DNA from: Hyphomicrobiaceae bacterium
GTDB lineage: Bacteria > Pseudomonadota > Alphaproteobacteria > Rhizobiales > Ancalomicrobiaceae
Assembly: GCA_016793065.1 (NCBI GenBank)
Contig: JAEULV010000026.1
Coordinates: forward strand, 1-64,000
DNA: 64,000 bases
Direction of reading: 5' to 3'
Made by a program: the position numbers and the translations under genes. The notes beneath the pieces were generated by a model, which saw nothing but the letters and a program-made list of their open reading frames with translations, was not told the origin of the DNA and ran no database searches. This document shows positions 1 to 9,047 of the stretch, one piece after another; the stretch's first letter is position 1, and every line of letters starts with the position of its first letter.

Positions 1-578
1 TTGGTCGCCACCAGTTCGGGCGAGAGCGGGCCGACATGTTTGTGGACGATGCGGCCGGCGCGGTCGACGACGAAGGTTTCCGGCACGCCGTAGACGCCGA
101 GTTCGATGCCGGCGCGGCCGCTGCGGTCGGCGCCGATGGCGGCGTAGGGGTTGCCGAGCTGGCCGAGGAAGCGGCGGGCGTTTTCGGGTTCGTCCTTCTG
201 GTTGATGCCGTAGAGGCGGAAGCGGCTGTCGCGGGCCAGATCGACCAGCACCGGGTGCTCCTGCCGGCAGGGACCACACCACGAGGCCCAGACATTGATC
301 ACCGTCACCGCACCCTTGAGATCGGCGGTGGTGAAGGAGGCGACCGGGGCGCCGTCGCGGGTGAGGCCTGGAATGGCGGTCAGCGGCAGCTCCGGCACCG
401 GCCGGCCGATCATGGTCGAGGGCAGCTCGGTGCGGGCGCCGCCGCCCGACAGCTGGTAGAGGAACACCCCCGCCAGCGCCAGAAACAGCAGCAGCGGCAG
501 GATGATCCAGATCGACGGGCCCTTTGGCGCCGAAACGGCGGTCGGGGCGGGCGCGGGGGCTGTCCGGGGGTCGCTCAC
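1..578 (-). CDS. ccmG: Thiol:disulfide interchange protein CcmG/DsbE, partial at left edge
   Basis: This is a membrane-anchored periplasmic thioredoxin that keeps apocytochrome c haem-binding cysteines reduced during cytochrome c maturation. The reading starts at a GTG at 578 and runs out of the window, so the C-terminus is missing. A single hydrophobic anchor lies at about residues 23-43, followed by a thioredoxin fold with the active site WCGPC after the segment VINVWAS, and later the GVPETFVVD stretch with the cis-proline typical of the family. The GTG overlaps the ccmD stop, so the two are translationally coupled. It is the last visible gene of a ccmC-ccmD-ccmG run, which suits the many c-type haem proteins encoded by the nir and nor operons further right. 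A generic TlpA-like thioredoxin is the alternative, but the ccmCD context makes CcmG much more likely. Confidence 0.93.
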   Translation of the reverse strand, partial: MSDPRTAPAPAPTAVSAPKGPSIWIILPLLLFLALAGVFLYQLSGGGARTELPSTMIGRPVPELPLTAIPGLTRDGAPVASFTTADLKGAVTVINVWASWCGPCRQEHPVLVDLARDSRFRLYGINQKDEPENARRFLGQLGNPYAAIGADRSGRAGIELGVYGVPETFVVDRAGRIVHKHVGPLSPELVAT

Positions 579-769
579 GCCGCTTCCCCCCTGCCCTGCG
601 GCCGCGAGCGCCGGCCGATGCCGCGACGCTCCAGATCGGCGAGCGCGCGCTTCTGTTCGCGGTGATCGACGAGGATCCAGCCGACCAGTCCGGCGACGAC
701 CAGCAGGGTCAGGCCATAGGCGGCGAGGATGAAGCCGCCGTGGTTGCCCAGTCCGAGAAGGGTGCTCAT
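575..769 (-). CDS. ccmD: Haem exporter protein CcmD
   Basis: CcmD is a small membrane protein of 64 residues that helps release holo-CcmE from the CcmABC haem-handling complex. The sequence begins MSTLLGLGNHGGFILAAYG, has one transmembrane segment at about residues 12-34, and ends in a basic arginine-rich cytoplasmic tail, which is the usual CcmD layout. Its ATG overlaps the ccmC stop by four bases (ATGA), and its own stop overlaps the ccmG GTG start. The call relies on size, topology and position between ccmC and ccmG, because the family is poorly conserved in sequence. Confidence 0.92.
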   Translation of the reverse strand: MSTLLGLGNHGGFILAAYGLTLLVVAGLVGWILVDHREQKRALADLERRGIGRRSRPQGRGEAA

Positions 770-1572
770 TCGGCGCCGGCCTCGATGGCCGCTCCCAGCT
801 TGGCGGTGGAAGGGGCCGCCGTCGTGGTGGTGGCGACGCTGCTGTCGCTGCGGGCGGCTTCCATCATCCGCAAGGTCCGCAGCCGCCGGCGCAGGATCTC
901 GTTGCGCATGGCGAGAAGGTGCAGCGTCGTGAACAGGAAGGTGAAGCCGATGGCCATGATCAGCAGCGGCCACAGGATCGAGGAATGGATCGTCGGCCCG
1001 CCGGCGCGGAACACCGAGGCCGGCTGGTGCAGGGTGTTCCACCAGTCGACGGAGAACTTGATGATCGGGATGTTGACGAAGCCGACCAGCGTCAGGATCG
1101 CCGCCGCCTTGCCGGCGCGGATCGGGTCCTCGATGGTGCTCCACAGCGCCGCCAGTCCGAGATACATGATGAACAGCACCAGCACCGAGGTCAGGCGCGC
1201 GTCCCACATCCACCAGGTGCCCCACATCGGCTTGCCCCAGAGCGAGCCGGTGACCAGGCAGACGAAGGTGAAGGCGGCGCCGATCGGCACCGCCGCCTTG
1301 GCGGCGACGTCGGACAGCGGATGGCGCCAGACCAGCGTGCCGAGCGCCGAAACCGACATCATCGACCAGCAGAACAGCGACAGCCATGCCGCCGGCACGT
1401 GGATGAACATGATGCGGACGGTATCGCCCTGCTGATAGTCCTCGGGCGCGACGAAGAACGCCTGATAGAGCCCGAGGGCGATGAAGCCGATGCTCAGCGC
1501 CACCAGCACCGGCAGCACCCGTTCCACCAGGGCGATGAAGCGGGTCGGGTTGGCGAGATCGATCAAGGCCAT
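766..1572 (-). CDS. ccmC: Haem ABC transporter permease CcmC
   Basis: CcmC is the integral membrane protein that presents haem to the chaperone CcmE in system I cytochrome c maturation. The 268-residue product has about six hydrophobic segments and the periplasmic tryptophan-rich motif WGTWWMWDARLTS at about residues 122-134, flanked by conserved histidines (for example in MFIHVPAAW). Length matches the family. It starts at an ATG at 1572 and is coupled to ccmD by an ATGA overlap. No ccmA or ccmB is visible to its right, since the neighbour there is a glutaminase gene on the other strand, so those genes must lie elsewhere. Confidence 0.97.
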   Translation of the reverse strand: MALIDLANPTRFIALVERVLPVLVALSIGFIALGLYQAFFVAPEDYQQGDTVRIMFIHVPAAWLSLFCWSMMSVSALGTLVWRHPLSDVAAKAAVPIGAAFTFVCLVTGSLWGKPMWGTWWMWDARLTSVLVLFIMYLGLAALWSTIEDPIRAGKAAAILTLVGFVNIPIIKFSVDWWNTLHQPASVFRAGGPTIHSSILWPLLIMAIGFTFLFTTLHLLAMRNEILRRRLRTLRMMEAARSDSSVATTTTAAPSTAKLGAAIEAGAE

Positions 1573-1740
1573 GGCAGCGTCCCCGGCGATCGCATCATGC
1601 CACCGCCCTTCAATGCAGCAGTCATAGGCATGACCGCGCCCATGAGCAATGCCGTCCCTTCCCTGATGCCGCCTTGACCGGTATCAAACTCGCGCGAGCG
1701 CGGCGGGAGCGTCGCGGGTTGGCGAGTCGGAGGATTGGCC

Positions 1741-2670
1741 GTGGCGGAGCTTGCGGGCGTGGTTGCCGAGATTGCGGCCGAGATGGCGGCCCGCGTCGAG
1801 CGCGGGCAGGTGGCGAGCTATATTCCGGAGCTGTCGAAGGTCGATCCGCGGCATTTCGGCATCGCGGTCGTCACCATGGACGGGCAAAGCGTCGAAGCCG
1901 GCGATGCCGACGCGGCGTTCTCGATCCAGAGCATCTCCAAGGTGTTCACGCTGACGCTGGCGCTGGGGGCGCGCGGCGATGCGCTGTGGCGTCGGGTCGG
2001 GCGCGAGCCGTCGGGCAATCCGTTCAATTCGATCGTCCAGCTGGAGCGCGAGCACGGCATTCCGCGCAATCCGTTCATCAATCCCGGCGCGATCGTCGTC
2101 ACCGACGCCATCCTCGCCGGGCACGCGCCGCGCGAGGCGATCGGCTCGATCCTGCGCTTCATCCAGTTTCTCGCCGACGACGACAGCATCTACATCGACC
2201 AGGCGGTGGCGAAATCGGAGCGCGAAACCGGATTTCGCAATTTCGCCCTCGCCAACTACATGAAGTCGTTCGGCAATCTCGATCATCCGCCGGAGCTGAC
2301 GCTCGGGGTGTATTTCCACCATTGCGCCATCGCCATGAGCTGCCGGCAGCTGGCCAGCGCCGGGCGGTTCCTCGCCAATGGCGGGCGGCACCCGGCGACG
2401 GGACGCAGCGTGGTGTCGAGCGAGCGGGCGCGACGCATCAACGCGATGATGCTGATGTGCGGCCACTACGACGGCTCGGGCGATTTCGCCTTCCGCGTCG
2501 GCCTGCCGGGCAAGAGCGGCGTCGGCGGCGGCATCTTGGCGATCGTGCCGGGCAAGGCCTCGATCGCCGTGTGGGCGCCGGGGCTCAATGCCAACGGCAA
2601 TTCTCTGCTCGGCTCGCTGGCGCTGGAAAAGCTGGCGCGGGCGATGGAGTGGTCGATCTTCGGGCGTTGA
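1741..2670 (+). CDS. glsA: Glutaminase (serine-dependent, GlsA type)
   Basis: The enzyme hydrolyses L-glutamine to glutamate and ammonia in the cytoplasm. The serine beta-lactamase-like fold is marked by the SISK motif (S64 to K67), followed by the family blocks [13 protein letters not shown] and [18 protein letters not shown] and a C-terminal GKSGVGGGI segment. The 309-residue length is typical of the GlsA/YneH family. I chose the GTG at 1741 because GGAGG lies seven bases before it; an in-frame TTG at 1735 would place the ribosome site directly against the start. It is a single gene, convergent with the histidine kinase gene to its right. Confidence 0.95.
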   Translation: MAELAGVVAEIAAEMAARVERGQVASYIPELSKVDPRHFGIAVVTMDGQSVEAGDADAAFSIQSISKVFTLTLALGARGDALWRRVGREPSGNPFNSIVQLEREHGIPRNPFINPGAIVVTDAILAGHAPREAIGSILRFIQFLADDDSIYIDQAVAKSERETGFRNFALANYMKSFGNLDHPPELTLGVYFHHCAIAMSCRQLASAGRFLANGGRHPATGRSVVSSERARRINAMMLMCGHYDGSGDFAFRVGLPGKSGVGGGILAIVPGKASIAVWAPGLNANGNSLLGSLALEKLARAMEWSIFGR

Positions 2671-2707
2671 TGCCCGGCTACGACCTGCCCTCCCTGCCCC
2701 GCCCGCT

Positions 2708-5035
2708 TCAGGCCATCTGGAAGGCCGACCCGGGCGACGTGTCGGCGGCTTCGGCCGACGCCGGGGCCGCGACCGTCAGCGCCCGGGTGCGTTCGATCGC
2801 CCGGGTCAGCGGCCGCAGGAACGCCTCGATGTCCGACAGACCTTCCGGCAGCGGCCGGTCGCGCAGGCTTTCGGCCACCCGTGCCAGCGTGGCGAAACCG
2901 AGATTGCCGGCCGAGCCCTTGATGGTGTGCAGCAGGCGGTCGACGGTGATGGTGTCGTTGCGGGCGATCATTTCCGGCAATGCCGCCATCATGGTGTCGG
3001 CCTCGCTCCAGAACAGCTGATAGAGCGTATCGACCCGGTCGGCGCCGAGTTCGCCGGCCAGCATCTCGCGCATCTCGCGGCCCTCGGCGACGATGGTCGC
3101 GGCATCGAGATCGTCGGCGGCGGCGACCGGCGCGGGGCCGCTCGGGCGCTCGGCGAGATCGCCGAGGATGGCCGAGTGGCGCTCGAACTTGCGCGCCAGC
3201 ACCGCCTCCAGCTTGGCGCGGTCGATCGGCTTGGTGACGAATTCGTCCATCCCGGCTTCCAGGCACTTGTTGCGGTCGGAGATGAAGGCATTGGCGGTGA
3301 GGCCGACGATGCGGACGCTGGCGACCGGCTCGGGCATCTCGCGGATCCGGCGCGTCGCCTCGAGCCCGTCCATCACCGGCATCTGCATGTCCATGAAGAC
3401 GAGGTCGTAGCGGGCCTTGCCGAGGGCCTCGAGCGATTCCCGGCCGTCGGAGGCGACGTCGACGGTGTGGCCGAGCTTTTCCAGCAGTGCCCGGACGACT
3501 TCCTTGTTCACCGAATTGTCCTCGACGACGAGAATATTCAGGCGCTCGCGGGTCGGGGCATGGGTCTCGCTCGTCGCCTCGATCCGCCGCGACACCGGTC
3601 CGCGCACCATCATCGGCGCCAGGTTGATCTCCTCGACCGGGATCTCGAACCAGAACCGGCTGCCCTGGCCGGTGGTGCTGTCGACGCCGATGCGGCCGTC
3701 GAGGGCGTGGACGATCTTGCGGCTGATGGCGAGGCCGAGACCGGAGCCGCCATAGCGGCGGTTGATCGAGGCATCGACCTGGCTGAATTCCTGGAACAGT
3801 CGAACCTGGGCCTCATTGCTGATGCCGATGCCGGTGTCGACGACCTCGAAGCGCAGCACATGGATGCCCTCGTCGGCGCCCTTGCGGCTGAAGACGTTGA
3901 GCGTCACCGTGCCGGTGTCGGTGAACTTCGCGGCATTGCCGAGCAGGTTCAACAGCACCTGACGGATGCGCGCGCCGTCGGTGATAACGACGTCGGGCAG
4001 GTCGTAGGCGAGGTTGACCGCCAGCGTCAGGCCCTTGCTCTCGATGCGGTCGCGGACGATGTCGGCGGCGCCGTCGGCAAGATCGGCGACGATGGCCGGG
4101 GTTGCCTCAACCTCGAGCCGGCCGGATTCGAGCTTGGTGAAGTCGAGCACGTCGTCGATCAGCGCCAGCAGCGCGACGGAGCATTCCTCGATGGTGCGGA
4201 CATAGCGACGCTGCTCGTGCGACAGGTCGGTCGACGACAATAGCGAGGCCATGCCGATGACGCCATTCATCGGCGTGCGGATCTCATGGCTCATCGTCGC
4301 AAGGAACGCCGACTTGACACGCGCGCCATCCTCGGCGGCGACCAGCGCCCGTTCCAGATCGCGACTGAGACGTTCCGAGCGGGCATGGGCGAGGCCGATG
4401 GTGCGCAACTGCGAGCGCAGAAGCGTGATGGCCGCGACCATGGTCGCCGTCAGCAGGCTGACGCCGGCGGCGAGCGCCATGTAGAGGGTCTGGGTCTTCT
4501 GGCGCGAATAGGTTTCGAGGTCGCTGTGGATGGAATTGGTCAGGCCGAGAAAACGCTCGGTGCCGCCCTGGATCGCCATCACCCGCGCCCTCAAGCCCAG
4601 CACGGTCGCGACATCCGGCTCGGTGCCGGCGGCGATTTCGTCGAAGGCCGGCGTCAGGGCGCGGACGCCGGCGTCGATCTGGTGCATCAGTTCGAGGACG
4701 CGCCGGTCGCCGCCGAAGCGGCCGGGGAAGTGGCCCTTGGTGATATAGTCGGTGCGGCTATAGAGAATGTCGTAGCGCTGGGCCAGCTGCTCGGTCGACA
4801 TGGCGGTCGGGTCCTGTGCCCGGGTCAGCAAGGCGTTCGACAGCTTGGTGGTTTCGCGGTCGAGCTGATAGGCGGCCCACAGCACGTCCTCGCTGACGCG
4901 CTCGCGCATCTCGCGCTGATGGACGACGAGCGTGCCGAAGACGGCGCCGACGCCGATCAACAACATCAGGCCGATGCCGATCAGCACCGAAAGGCCGCGC
5001 TTGTGTCCCCAGAACGACCGCGCCAACATCGTCAT
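2708..5035 (-). CDS. Hybrid sensor histidine kinase (HisKA-HATPase-REC-HPt), TorS-like
   Basis: This is a 775-residue tripartite phosphorelay kinase in the inner membrane. Two transmembrane segments (about 15-38 and 183-206) enclose a helical periplasmic sensor region of about 145 residues. Then come HisKA with the phospho-accepting H250 (motif SHEIRTPMNGVIG), HATPase_c with N367 and the DTGIGI and GSGLGL boxes, a receiver domain with phospho-aspartate D549, and an HPt domain with H703 (LLHTIKGSAG). The layout is that of TorS. It is the last gene of a three-gene leftward operon behind a response regulator with HD-GYP and a secreted sulfite-oxidase-like protein, so the secreted protein may deliver the signal and the HD-GYP regulator may receive phosphate from the HPt. 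The ligand cannot be read from the sequence. A GGGGGAGG ribosome site supports the ATG at 5035. Confidence 0.93.
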   Translation of the reverse strand: MTMLARSFWGHKRGLSVLIGIGLMLLIGVGAVFGTLVVHQREMRERVSEDVLWAAYQLDRETTKLSNALLTRAQDPTAMSTEQLAQRYDILYSRTDYITKGHFPGRFGGDRRVLELMHQIDAGVRALTPAFDEIAAGTEPDVATVLGLRARVMAIQGGTERFLGLTNSIHSDLETYSRQKTQTLYMALAAGVSLLTATMVAAITLLRSQLRTIGLAHARSERLSRDLERALVAAEDGARVKSAFLATMSHEIRTPMNGVIGMASLLSSTDLSHEQRRYVRTIEECSVALLALIDDVLDFTKLESGRLEVEATPAIVADLADGAADIVRDRIESKGLTLAVNLAYDLPDVVITDGARIRQVLLNLLGNAAKFTDTGTVTLNVFSRKGADEGIHVLRFEVVDTGIGISNEAQVRLFQEFSQVDASINRRYGGSGLGLAISRKIVHALDGRIGVDSTTGQGSRFWFEIPVEEINLAPMMVRGPVSRRIEATSETHAPTRERLNILVVEDNSVNKEVVRALLEKLGHTVDVASDGRESLEALGKARYDLVFMDMQMPVMDGLEATRRIREMPEPVASVRIVGLTANAFISDRNKCLEAGMDEFVTKPIDRAKLEAVLARKFERHSAILGDLAERPSGPAPVAAADDLDAATIVAEGREMREMLAGELGADRVDTLYQLFWSEADTMMAALPEMIARNDTITVDRLLHTIKGSAGNLGFATLARVAESLRDRPLPEGLSDIEAFLRPLTRAIERTRALTVAAPASAEAADTSPGSAFQMA

Positions 5036-5077
5036 GCCGCCCTCCCCCTTCCCCAGAAAACCGAGCCGAACGGCGGA

Positions 5078-5593
5078 TCAGACGATCTCGAGCGACTTGA
5101 CCTGCCAGATCGAGCGGTTGAACACCGACTCGTTGTAGAGCGCCGGATCGAGATCGAACGGATAGATGACGAACAGCGGCCCCTTCTCGCGCACCGGCAT
5201 CGGCTTGCCGTTCATGCGGGTCGCCAGGATGATCGGCATGGCGCGGAATTCGGCGGCCGGAATCTCGACCGAATAGTCGTTGAGCGCGGTGAAGCGCAGT
5301 GTGTCGCCCGTGGCGCCGACGGTATCGAGCAGCGCCGAGCCGAGCGGCCCCTGGAACTCGACGATGCCCTCGGTCCACGGCGTCTTCACCCGGGCGAGAC
5401 GCGACGGCAGCTTTTCCAGCATGTCCATGTCGAACAGCGCGGCGCCGTCGGCATTGGTCTGGGTGATCTTGCCGCGGGCGGTGAGCAGCACCTTGCCGGT
5501 GGGGGCCGACAGGCCGGCGCGGGCCGGCGCGGGCAGCGCGGCGGCGGCGCCGAGAGCAAGGGCGGACATGAGGATCTGACGACGATTGAGCAT
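5078..5593 (-). CDS. Secreted sulfite-oxidase-like (molybdopterin-fold) protein lacking cysteine
   Basis: A 171-residue protein begins with a twin-arginine or Sec signal (MLNRRQILMSALALG, then a cut near PARA-G), so it should act in the periplasm. The middle resembles the small oxidoreductase molybdopterin-binding family, with segments such as LRFTALNDYSVEIPAAEF and PLFVIYPFD. The whole protein contains no cysteine, so the cysteine that holds molybdenum in true sulfite-oxidase enzymes is absent. This suggests a binding or sensing role rather than catalysis. It sits 42 bases upstream of a hybrid kinase gene and 54 bases downstream of an HD-GYP regulator gene, all in one direction. From memory, small members of this family often neighbour such signalling genes, but that should be tested by search. 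Function is inference. Confidence 0.75.
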   Translation of the reverse strand: MLNRRQILMSALALGAAAALPAPARAGLSAPTGKVLLTARGKITQTNADGAALFDMDMLEKLPSRLARVKTPWTEGIVEFQGPLGSALLDTVGATGDTLRFTALNDYSVEIPAAEFRAMPIILATRMNGKPMPVREKGPLFVIYPFDLDPALYNESVFNRSIWQVKSLEIV

Positions 5594-5647
5594 GGCTGGA
5601 GGTCCTTGGCGAAGGATTGGTGCCGGGAATGGCGAGACGCGGGTCGC

Positions 5648-6694
5648 TCAGGCGGCCTGCGGGATGTCCTGATTGGTGGCGTGGATTTCGAGGACCCGCG
5701 CCCAGCCGGCGAAGAAGGCGTCGACGCAGGCCGGATCGAAGTGCTGGCCGCGTTCGGTCACCAGATAGGCGCGCGCCTGTTCGAGCGACCACGGCTTCTT
5801 GTAGGGGCGCTCGGAGGTGAGCGCGTCGAAGACGTCGGCGACGGCGGCGATGCGGCCGCTGAGCGGGATATCGGTGCCGCTCAGGCCGAGCGGATAGCCC
5901 TTGCCGTCCCAACGCTCGTGATGGCTGCCGGCGATCTCCGAGGCGAGCTTGATCAGCGGCGCCTGCGAGCCGCCGAGGATTTCCTGGCCGAAGCGAGTGT
6001 GGCGTTCCATCTCGACGCGCTCTTCCGGGGTGAAGCGTCCCGGCTTCAGCAGGATCGCATCGGGCACGGCGATCTTGCCGACGTCGTGCATCGGCGCGGC
6101 CCGCCACAGGTCGTTGACGTAGTCGGGATCGCAGCCGAGGCCCTCGGCGATGATGCGGCTGTAATGGGCCATGCGCAGGATGTGCATGCCGGTCTCGCTG
6201 TCGCGATATTCCGCCGCCCGCGACAGGCGCAGGATGATCTCTTCCTCGCGGTCGGCGAGTTCCTTGGTCGCCTTGGCGACCTCGCGCGCCAGTTCGTCGG
6301 CGCGACCGCGCAACAGCCGCGCGGCGTCCTTCAGCCGCAGCAGATTGCGCATGCGGGCCTTGAACTCGGTGGCGTCGATCGGCTTGGTGATGAAGTCGGT
6401 GGCGCCCTCTTCCAGCGCCTTGATGCGGACGGCGCGCTGGTCGGCCGTGGTCACCATCACGATCGGGGTATCGACAAGGCGCGGATCGGCGCGCAGCCGG
6501 GCGATCACCTCAAGCCCGTCGATTTCCGGCATCATGTAGTCGACGAGGATCAGGTCGGGATCCTCGCCCGGCATGCAGGTCATGGCTTCAAGCGGGTTGG
6601 TGAAGGCGTGAATGTCGCCGCCATGCACCTGACGCGCCAGCCCCTGCATCAGCATGACGTTGACCGGGCTGTCGTCGATGATGATCACGCTCAT
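5648..6694 (-). CDS. Response regulator with HD-GYP cyclic di-GMP phosphodiesterase domain
   Basis: The 348-residue cytoplasmic protein has an N-terminal receiver domain with phospho-aspartate D52 (LVDYMMPEIDG), a coiled linker at about 125-160, and an HD-GYP domain with H203/D204 (PMHDVGKIAVPD) and the GYP signature at 266-268 (DGKGYPLG). Proteins of this RpfG-like type hydrolyse cyclic di-GMP when phosphorylated. I chose the ATG at 6694 because AGAGAGG lies seven bases upstream and the receiver domain begins at once (MSVIIIDD); longer in-frame starts at 6727 and 6766 would only add an unstructured extension. It is the first gene of the operon with the sulfite-oxidase-like protein and the hybrid kinase, which is its likely phosphodonor. 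Confidence 0.93.
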   Translation of the reverse strand: MSVIIIDDSPVNVMLMQGLARQVHGGDIHAFTNPLEAMTCMPGEDPDLILVDYMMPEIDGLEVIARLRADPRLVDTPIVMVTTADQRAVRIKALEEGATDFITKPIDATEFKARMRNLLRLKDAARLLRGRADELAREVAKATKELADREEEIILRLSRAAEYRDSETGMHILRMAHYSRIIAEGLGCDPDYVNDLWRAAPMHDVGKIAVPDAILLKPGRFTPEERVEMERHTRFGQEILGGSQAPLIKLASEIAGSHHERWDGKGYPLGLSGTDIPLSGRIAAVADVFDALTSERPYKKPWSLEQARAYLVTERGQHFDPACVDAFFAGWARVLEIHATNQDIPQAA

Positions 6695-7040
6695 CACGGG
6701 CCTCTCTTTTGCATTCCGCAAATTCATGTTTGTTTCTAATTGGAAGTATCGCGGATAAATCTTCAAATTCAGCTAAATCGATGGCTCTCATTTTAACGAA
6801 CAAGCTTATGACGCATGATGTCAGTGATTTATGGGCACTCACGTTACGTAATAAACTCGCTTTTGCGACTCACATGGCGTGATATCTGTGCTTTCGATTT
6901 GAGTAACGACTGATTTTGTCGATGCATCGAAAGCAATGACCGCAGTCATTATTGCAAATTCGGACGATCGTCCGACGGTCGGTTTGCATTTTGCAAAGGA
7001 GCGGTATTGACCAGCGCGGCGCACACCCCGGCCGCCACGA
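6695..7040. other. Intergenic region upstream of the HD-GYP operon
   Basis: No convincing gene is seen here. The stretch is clearly less GC-rich than its surroundings, as expected of a promoter region for the leftward signalling operon. It holds a perfect 14-base palindrome CGGACGATCGTCCG at 6961-6974, and AATGAC-CGCA-GTCATT at 6935-6950, which has the TGAC-N4-GTCA core of a CRP/FNR-family site but departs from the outer bases seen at the nor and nir boxes. A 61-codon leftward open frame at 6839-7024 has no recognisable features. Confidence 0.5.
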
Positions 7041-8810
7041 TCAGGCGGCGGCGATCGTCCGGCAGAGCGCGATCACCTCGTCGGCGAGCCGGGCCCGCGC
7101 CGCCGGCGGCGTCAGGTCGTGATCGGTATCGGGCAGGATGACCAGCCGGGTTGCCGGCAGGCGGGCAAAGCCGCGACCGTCGCGGCCGACATGGGCGGCG
7201 AAATCGTCGCGGCCGCCGTCTTCCTGGGAGTAGACCACCAATTGCCGCAGGCCGCGCCGCGAGAGCAGCTGGAACCCGCGCAGGACCGGGCGATCCTCGC
7301 CGGCATGGCGGCCGGTGAGGTCGGCGAGCGACGTCAGCGCGTCTCCCGCCCGGCGGTGCAGCCGGCGCATGAGCGAGCCGGCGACGAAGCCGATGTCGAT
7401 GTCGCCCCGCACCAGTCGTTGCCAGGTGCGCCATTGCCGCAGCCGGTCGAAATAGGCGGCGGTCGAGCGCCCGCCCGAGCGCATCGCGGCTTCGAGCGAC
7501 ATGCCGTCGCGCCAGATGAAGCGCTGGACATTGACCAGCACCAGGCCGGCGACGTCGGGCGCCGACAGCGCGGCGTGGAAGGCGAGATGTCCGCCGCTGC
7601 AGGCGCCGATCAGGACGCAGCGGCGATCGAGCCCAAGCCCGGCAAGCGCGGCGATGGCCCGATTGAGGTGCGGGATATTCGACGGGTGATAGAGCGGCTC
7701 GGGCGGCGCGTCGGCGGCCGGCGGACTATCACCGAAGCCGGGGAGGTCGACGCGGATCGAGGCGATACCGGCGGCGGCGAGGCGGCGGGCCAGCGTCACC
7801 GAGCCGCGGGCCCAGCCGATGCGCGGATTGCGGCCGGCATTGACGATGACCGCCGTCGGCGCGGCGGCGAGCGGGCGCAGCGGGCGGGTGACGATGGCGA
7901 CGAGCGGCGCCGCGCCGGCTATGATCGTGCCCTCCTCGGCGAAGTCGGCGCCGGCAAGGCGGTTCGGCTCGGGCGGCGGGATGAAGGAGGGCTGCGGCGC
8001 GGCCATCGGCGCCAGCCAGTCGTTGAGCGCGGCGAAGAGATCGGTCGGGGCGCGGCTCATGGTCGGATTGCCGATATGGGCGGCAAGGTCGGGATAGGCG
8101 GTTTCGGTTATGTCGAGCCCGGCGTCGCGCCACTGCGCCGCCAGCCGGTCGACGCCCTGCGTCGGCGCCGGCACGGCGATGAAGGCACGGCGGATCGAGG
8201 GCGCCGGCAGCGTCAGGAGGTCGATGGCGGCGATCCGGTCAAGCGTCGCCGGCGCGATGTCGAAGCCCGCGACCACCATCGGCGTTTCGGGGGGCGCCAG
8301 CGCCCGCAGTTCGCGAACATGGCCACGGCCGCGCACGATCGGCGCCAACAAGGCCAGTCCGTCGATGTCGATAGTCGCCGTCGCCAACGCGGCGAGCGTG
8401 GCGCCGAGGCGAAGGCCGACCACGGTCACGCTTTCGGCGCCACGGCAGCGTCGCAGCGTCGCGACAGCCGTCGCGATGGCCGTGATCGCCGGCGGCAGCT
8501 CGTCGCCGGCAGCGGCATCACCGAGGGAATCGCCCTGCCCCGGCAGGTCGAGCCGCAACACCGGGATGCCGGCCTGCGCCACGGCGCGGGCAAGGGCGGC
8601 AAGGCTGGCGCGGGTGGCGAGATCCTCGACGCCGCGCGGACCGACGACCACCACGCCGTGCCGGCCAGCGTCGCCCCAGATCATCGCCCGACAGTCGCCG
8701 ATGGCGACCGGCTCGGGGCACGACCATGCCGACGTCGCGGGATCGAGCGCCAGCGCCGTCGCGGCCCTGCCCTCCCCGTCATCCGCCAGCTGTGCGCCGT
8801 CCAATGTCAT
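7041..8810 (-). CDS. Tandem alpha/beta-hydrolase-fold protein with atypical nucleophile elbows
   Basis: The 589-residue product contains two alpha/beta hydrolase units. In the first (about 40-265) the strand LRLDLPGQGDS is followed by an elbow GLRLG at 132-136, where the catalytic serine is replaced by arginine. In the second (about 295-589) RVDLPGFGDS is followed by GACSG at 402-406, with cysteine C404 at the nucleophile position, and a possible catalytic histidine in PDTDHDLTP near 567. GLRLG and GxCSG elbows recall the two exosortase-A-associated hydrolase types, but no exosortase gene is seen here. There is no signal peptide. It stands alone, with gaps of more than 230 bases on each side. 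The second domain could be an esterase or thioesterase-like enzyme and the first may be a pseudoenzyme; substrate unknown. Confidence 0.75.
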   Translation of the reverse strand: MTLDGAQLADDGEGRAATALALDPATSAWSCPEPVAIGDCRAMIWGDAGRHGVVVVGPRGVEDLATRASLAALARAVAQAGIPVLRLDLPGQGDSLGDAAAGDELPPAITAIATAVATLRRCRGAESVTVVGLRLGATLAALATATIDIDGLALLAPIVRGRGHVRELRALAPPETPMVVAGFDIAPATLDRIAAIDLLTLPAPSIRRAFIAVPAPTQGVDRLAAQWRDAGLDITETAYPDLAAHIGNPTMSRAPTDLFAALNDWLAPMAAPQPSFIPPPEPNRLAGADFAEEGTIIAGAAPLVAIVTRPLRPLAAAPTAVIVNAGRNPRIGWARGSVTLARRLAAAGIASIRVDLPGFGDSPPAADAPPEPLYHPSNIPHLNRAIAALAGLGLDRRCVLIGACSGGHLAFHAALSAPDVAGLVLVNVQRFIWRDGMSLEAAMRSGGRSTAAYFDRLRQWRTWQRLVRGDIDIGFVAGSLMRRLHRRAGDALTSLADLTGRHAGEDRPVLRGFQLLSRRGLRQLVVYSQEDGGRDDFAAHVGRDGRGFARLPATRLVILPDTDHDLTPPAARARLADEVIALCRTIAAA

Positions 8811-9047
8811 CTGGTTTTCGCCATCAATCGATGGACTAAAATAACAGATTGAAAACCAAAACGAACTTCGACCTGACAGTCTCGCTAACCAATCGTTAAT
8901 CGATTGCTGGAAATTCCGCCCTATTTGCCACGGGGCCGCGCCGGCCGACGAGCGCGGCGGGGCAAGCGTGACGCCGGAAACGCAGACGCGCGCCGACGCG
9001 CGGCAACAAGGCGCGCGGGCGTCATCACCGGATCGGAATGCCGATCG

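Noticed and set aside
1674-6739. Very long rightward open frames covering the glutaminase, kinase and HD-GYP genes
   Set aside because: They are antisense or out-of-frame shadows typical of GC-rich DNA: arginine-, alanine- and glycine-rich, without domains, while the opposite or correct frame encodes clear families.
6839-7024. A 61-codon leftward open frame in the gap upstream of the HD-GYP operon
   Set aside because: No ribosome site, no family resemblance, and the region reads as a promoter area.
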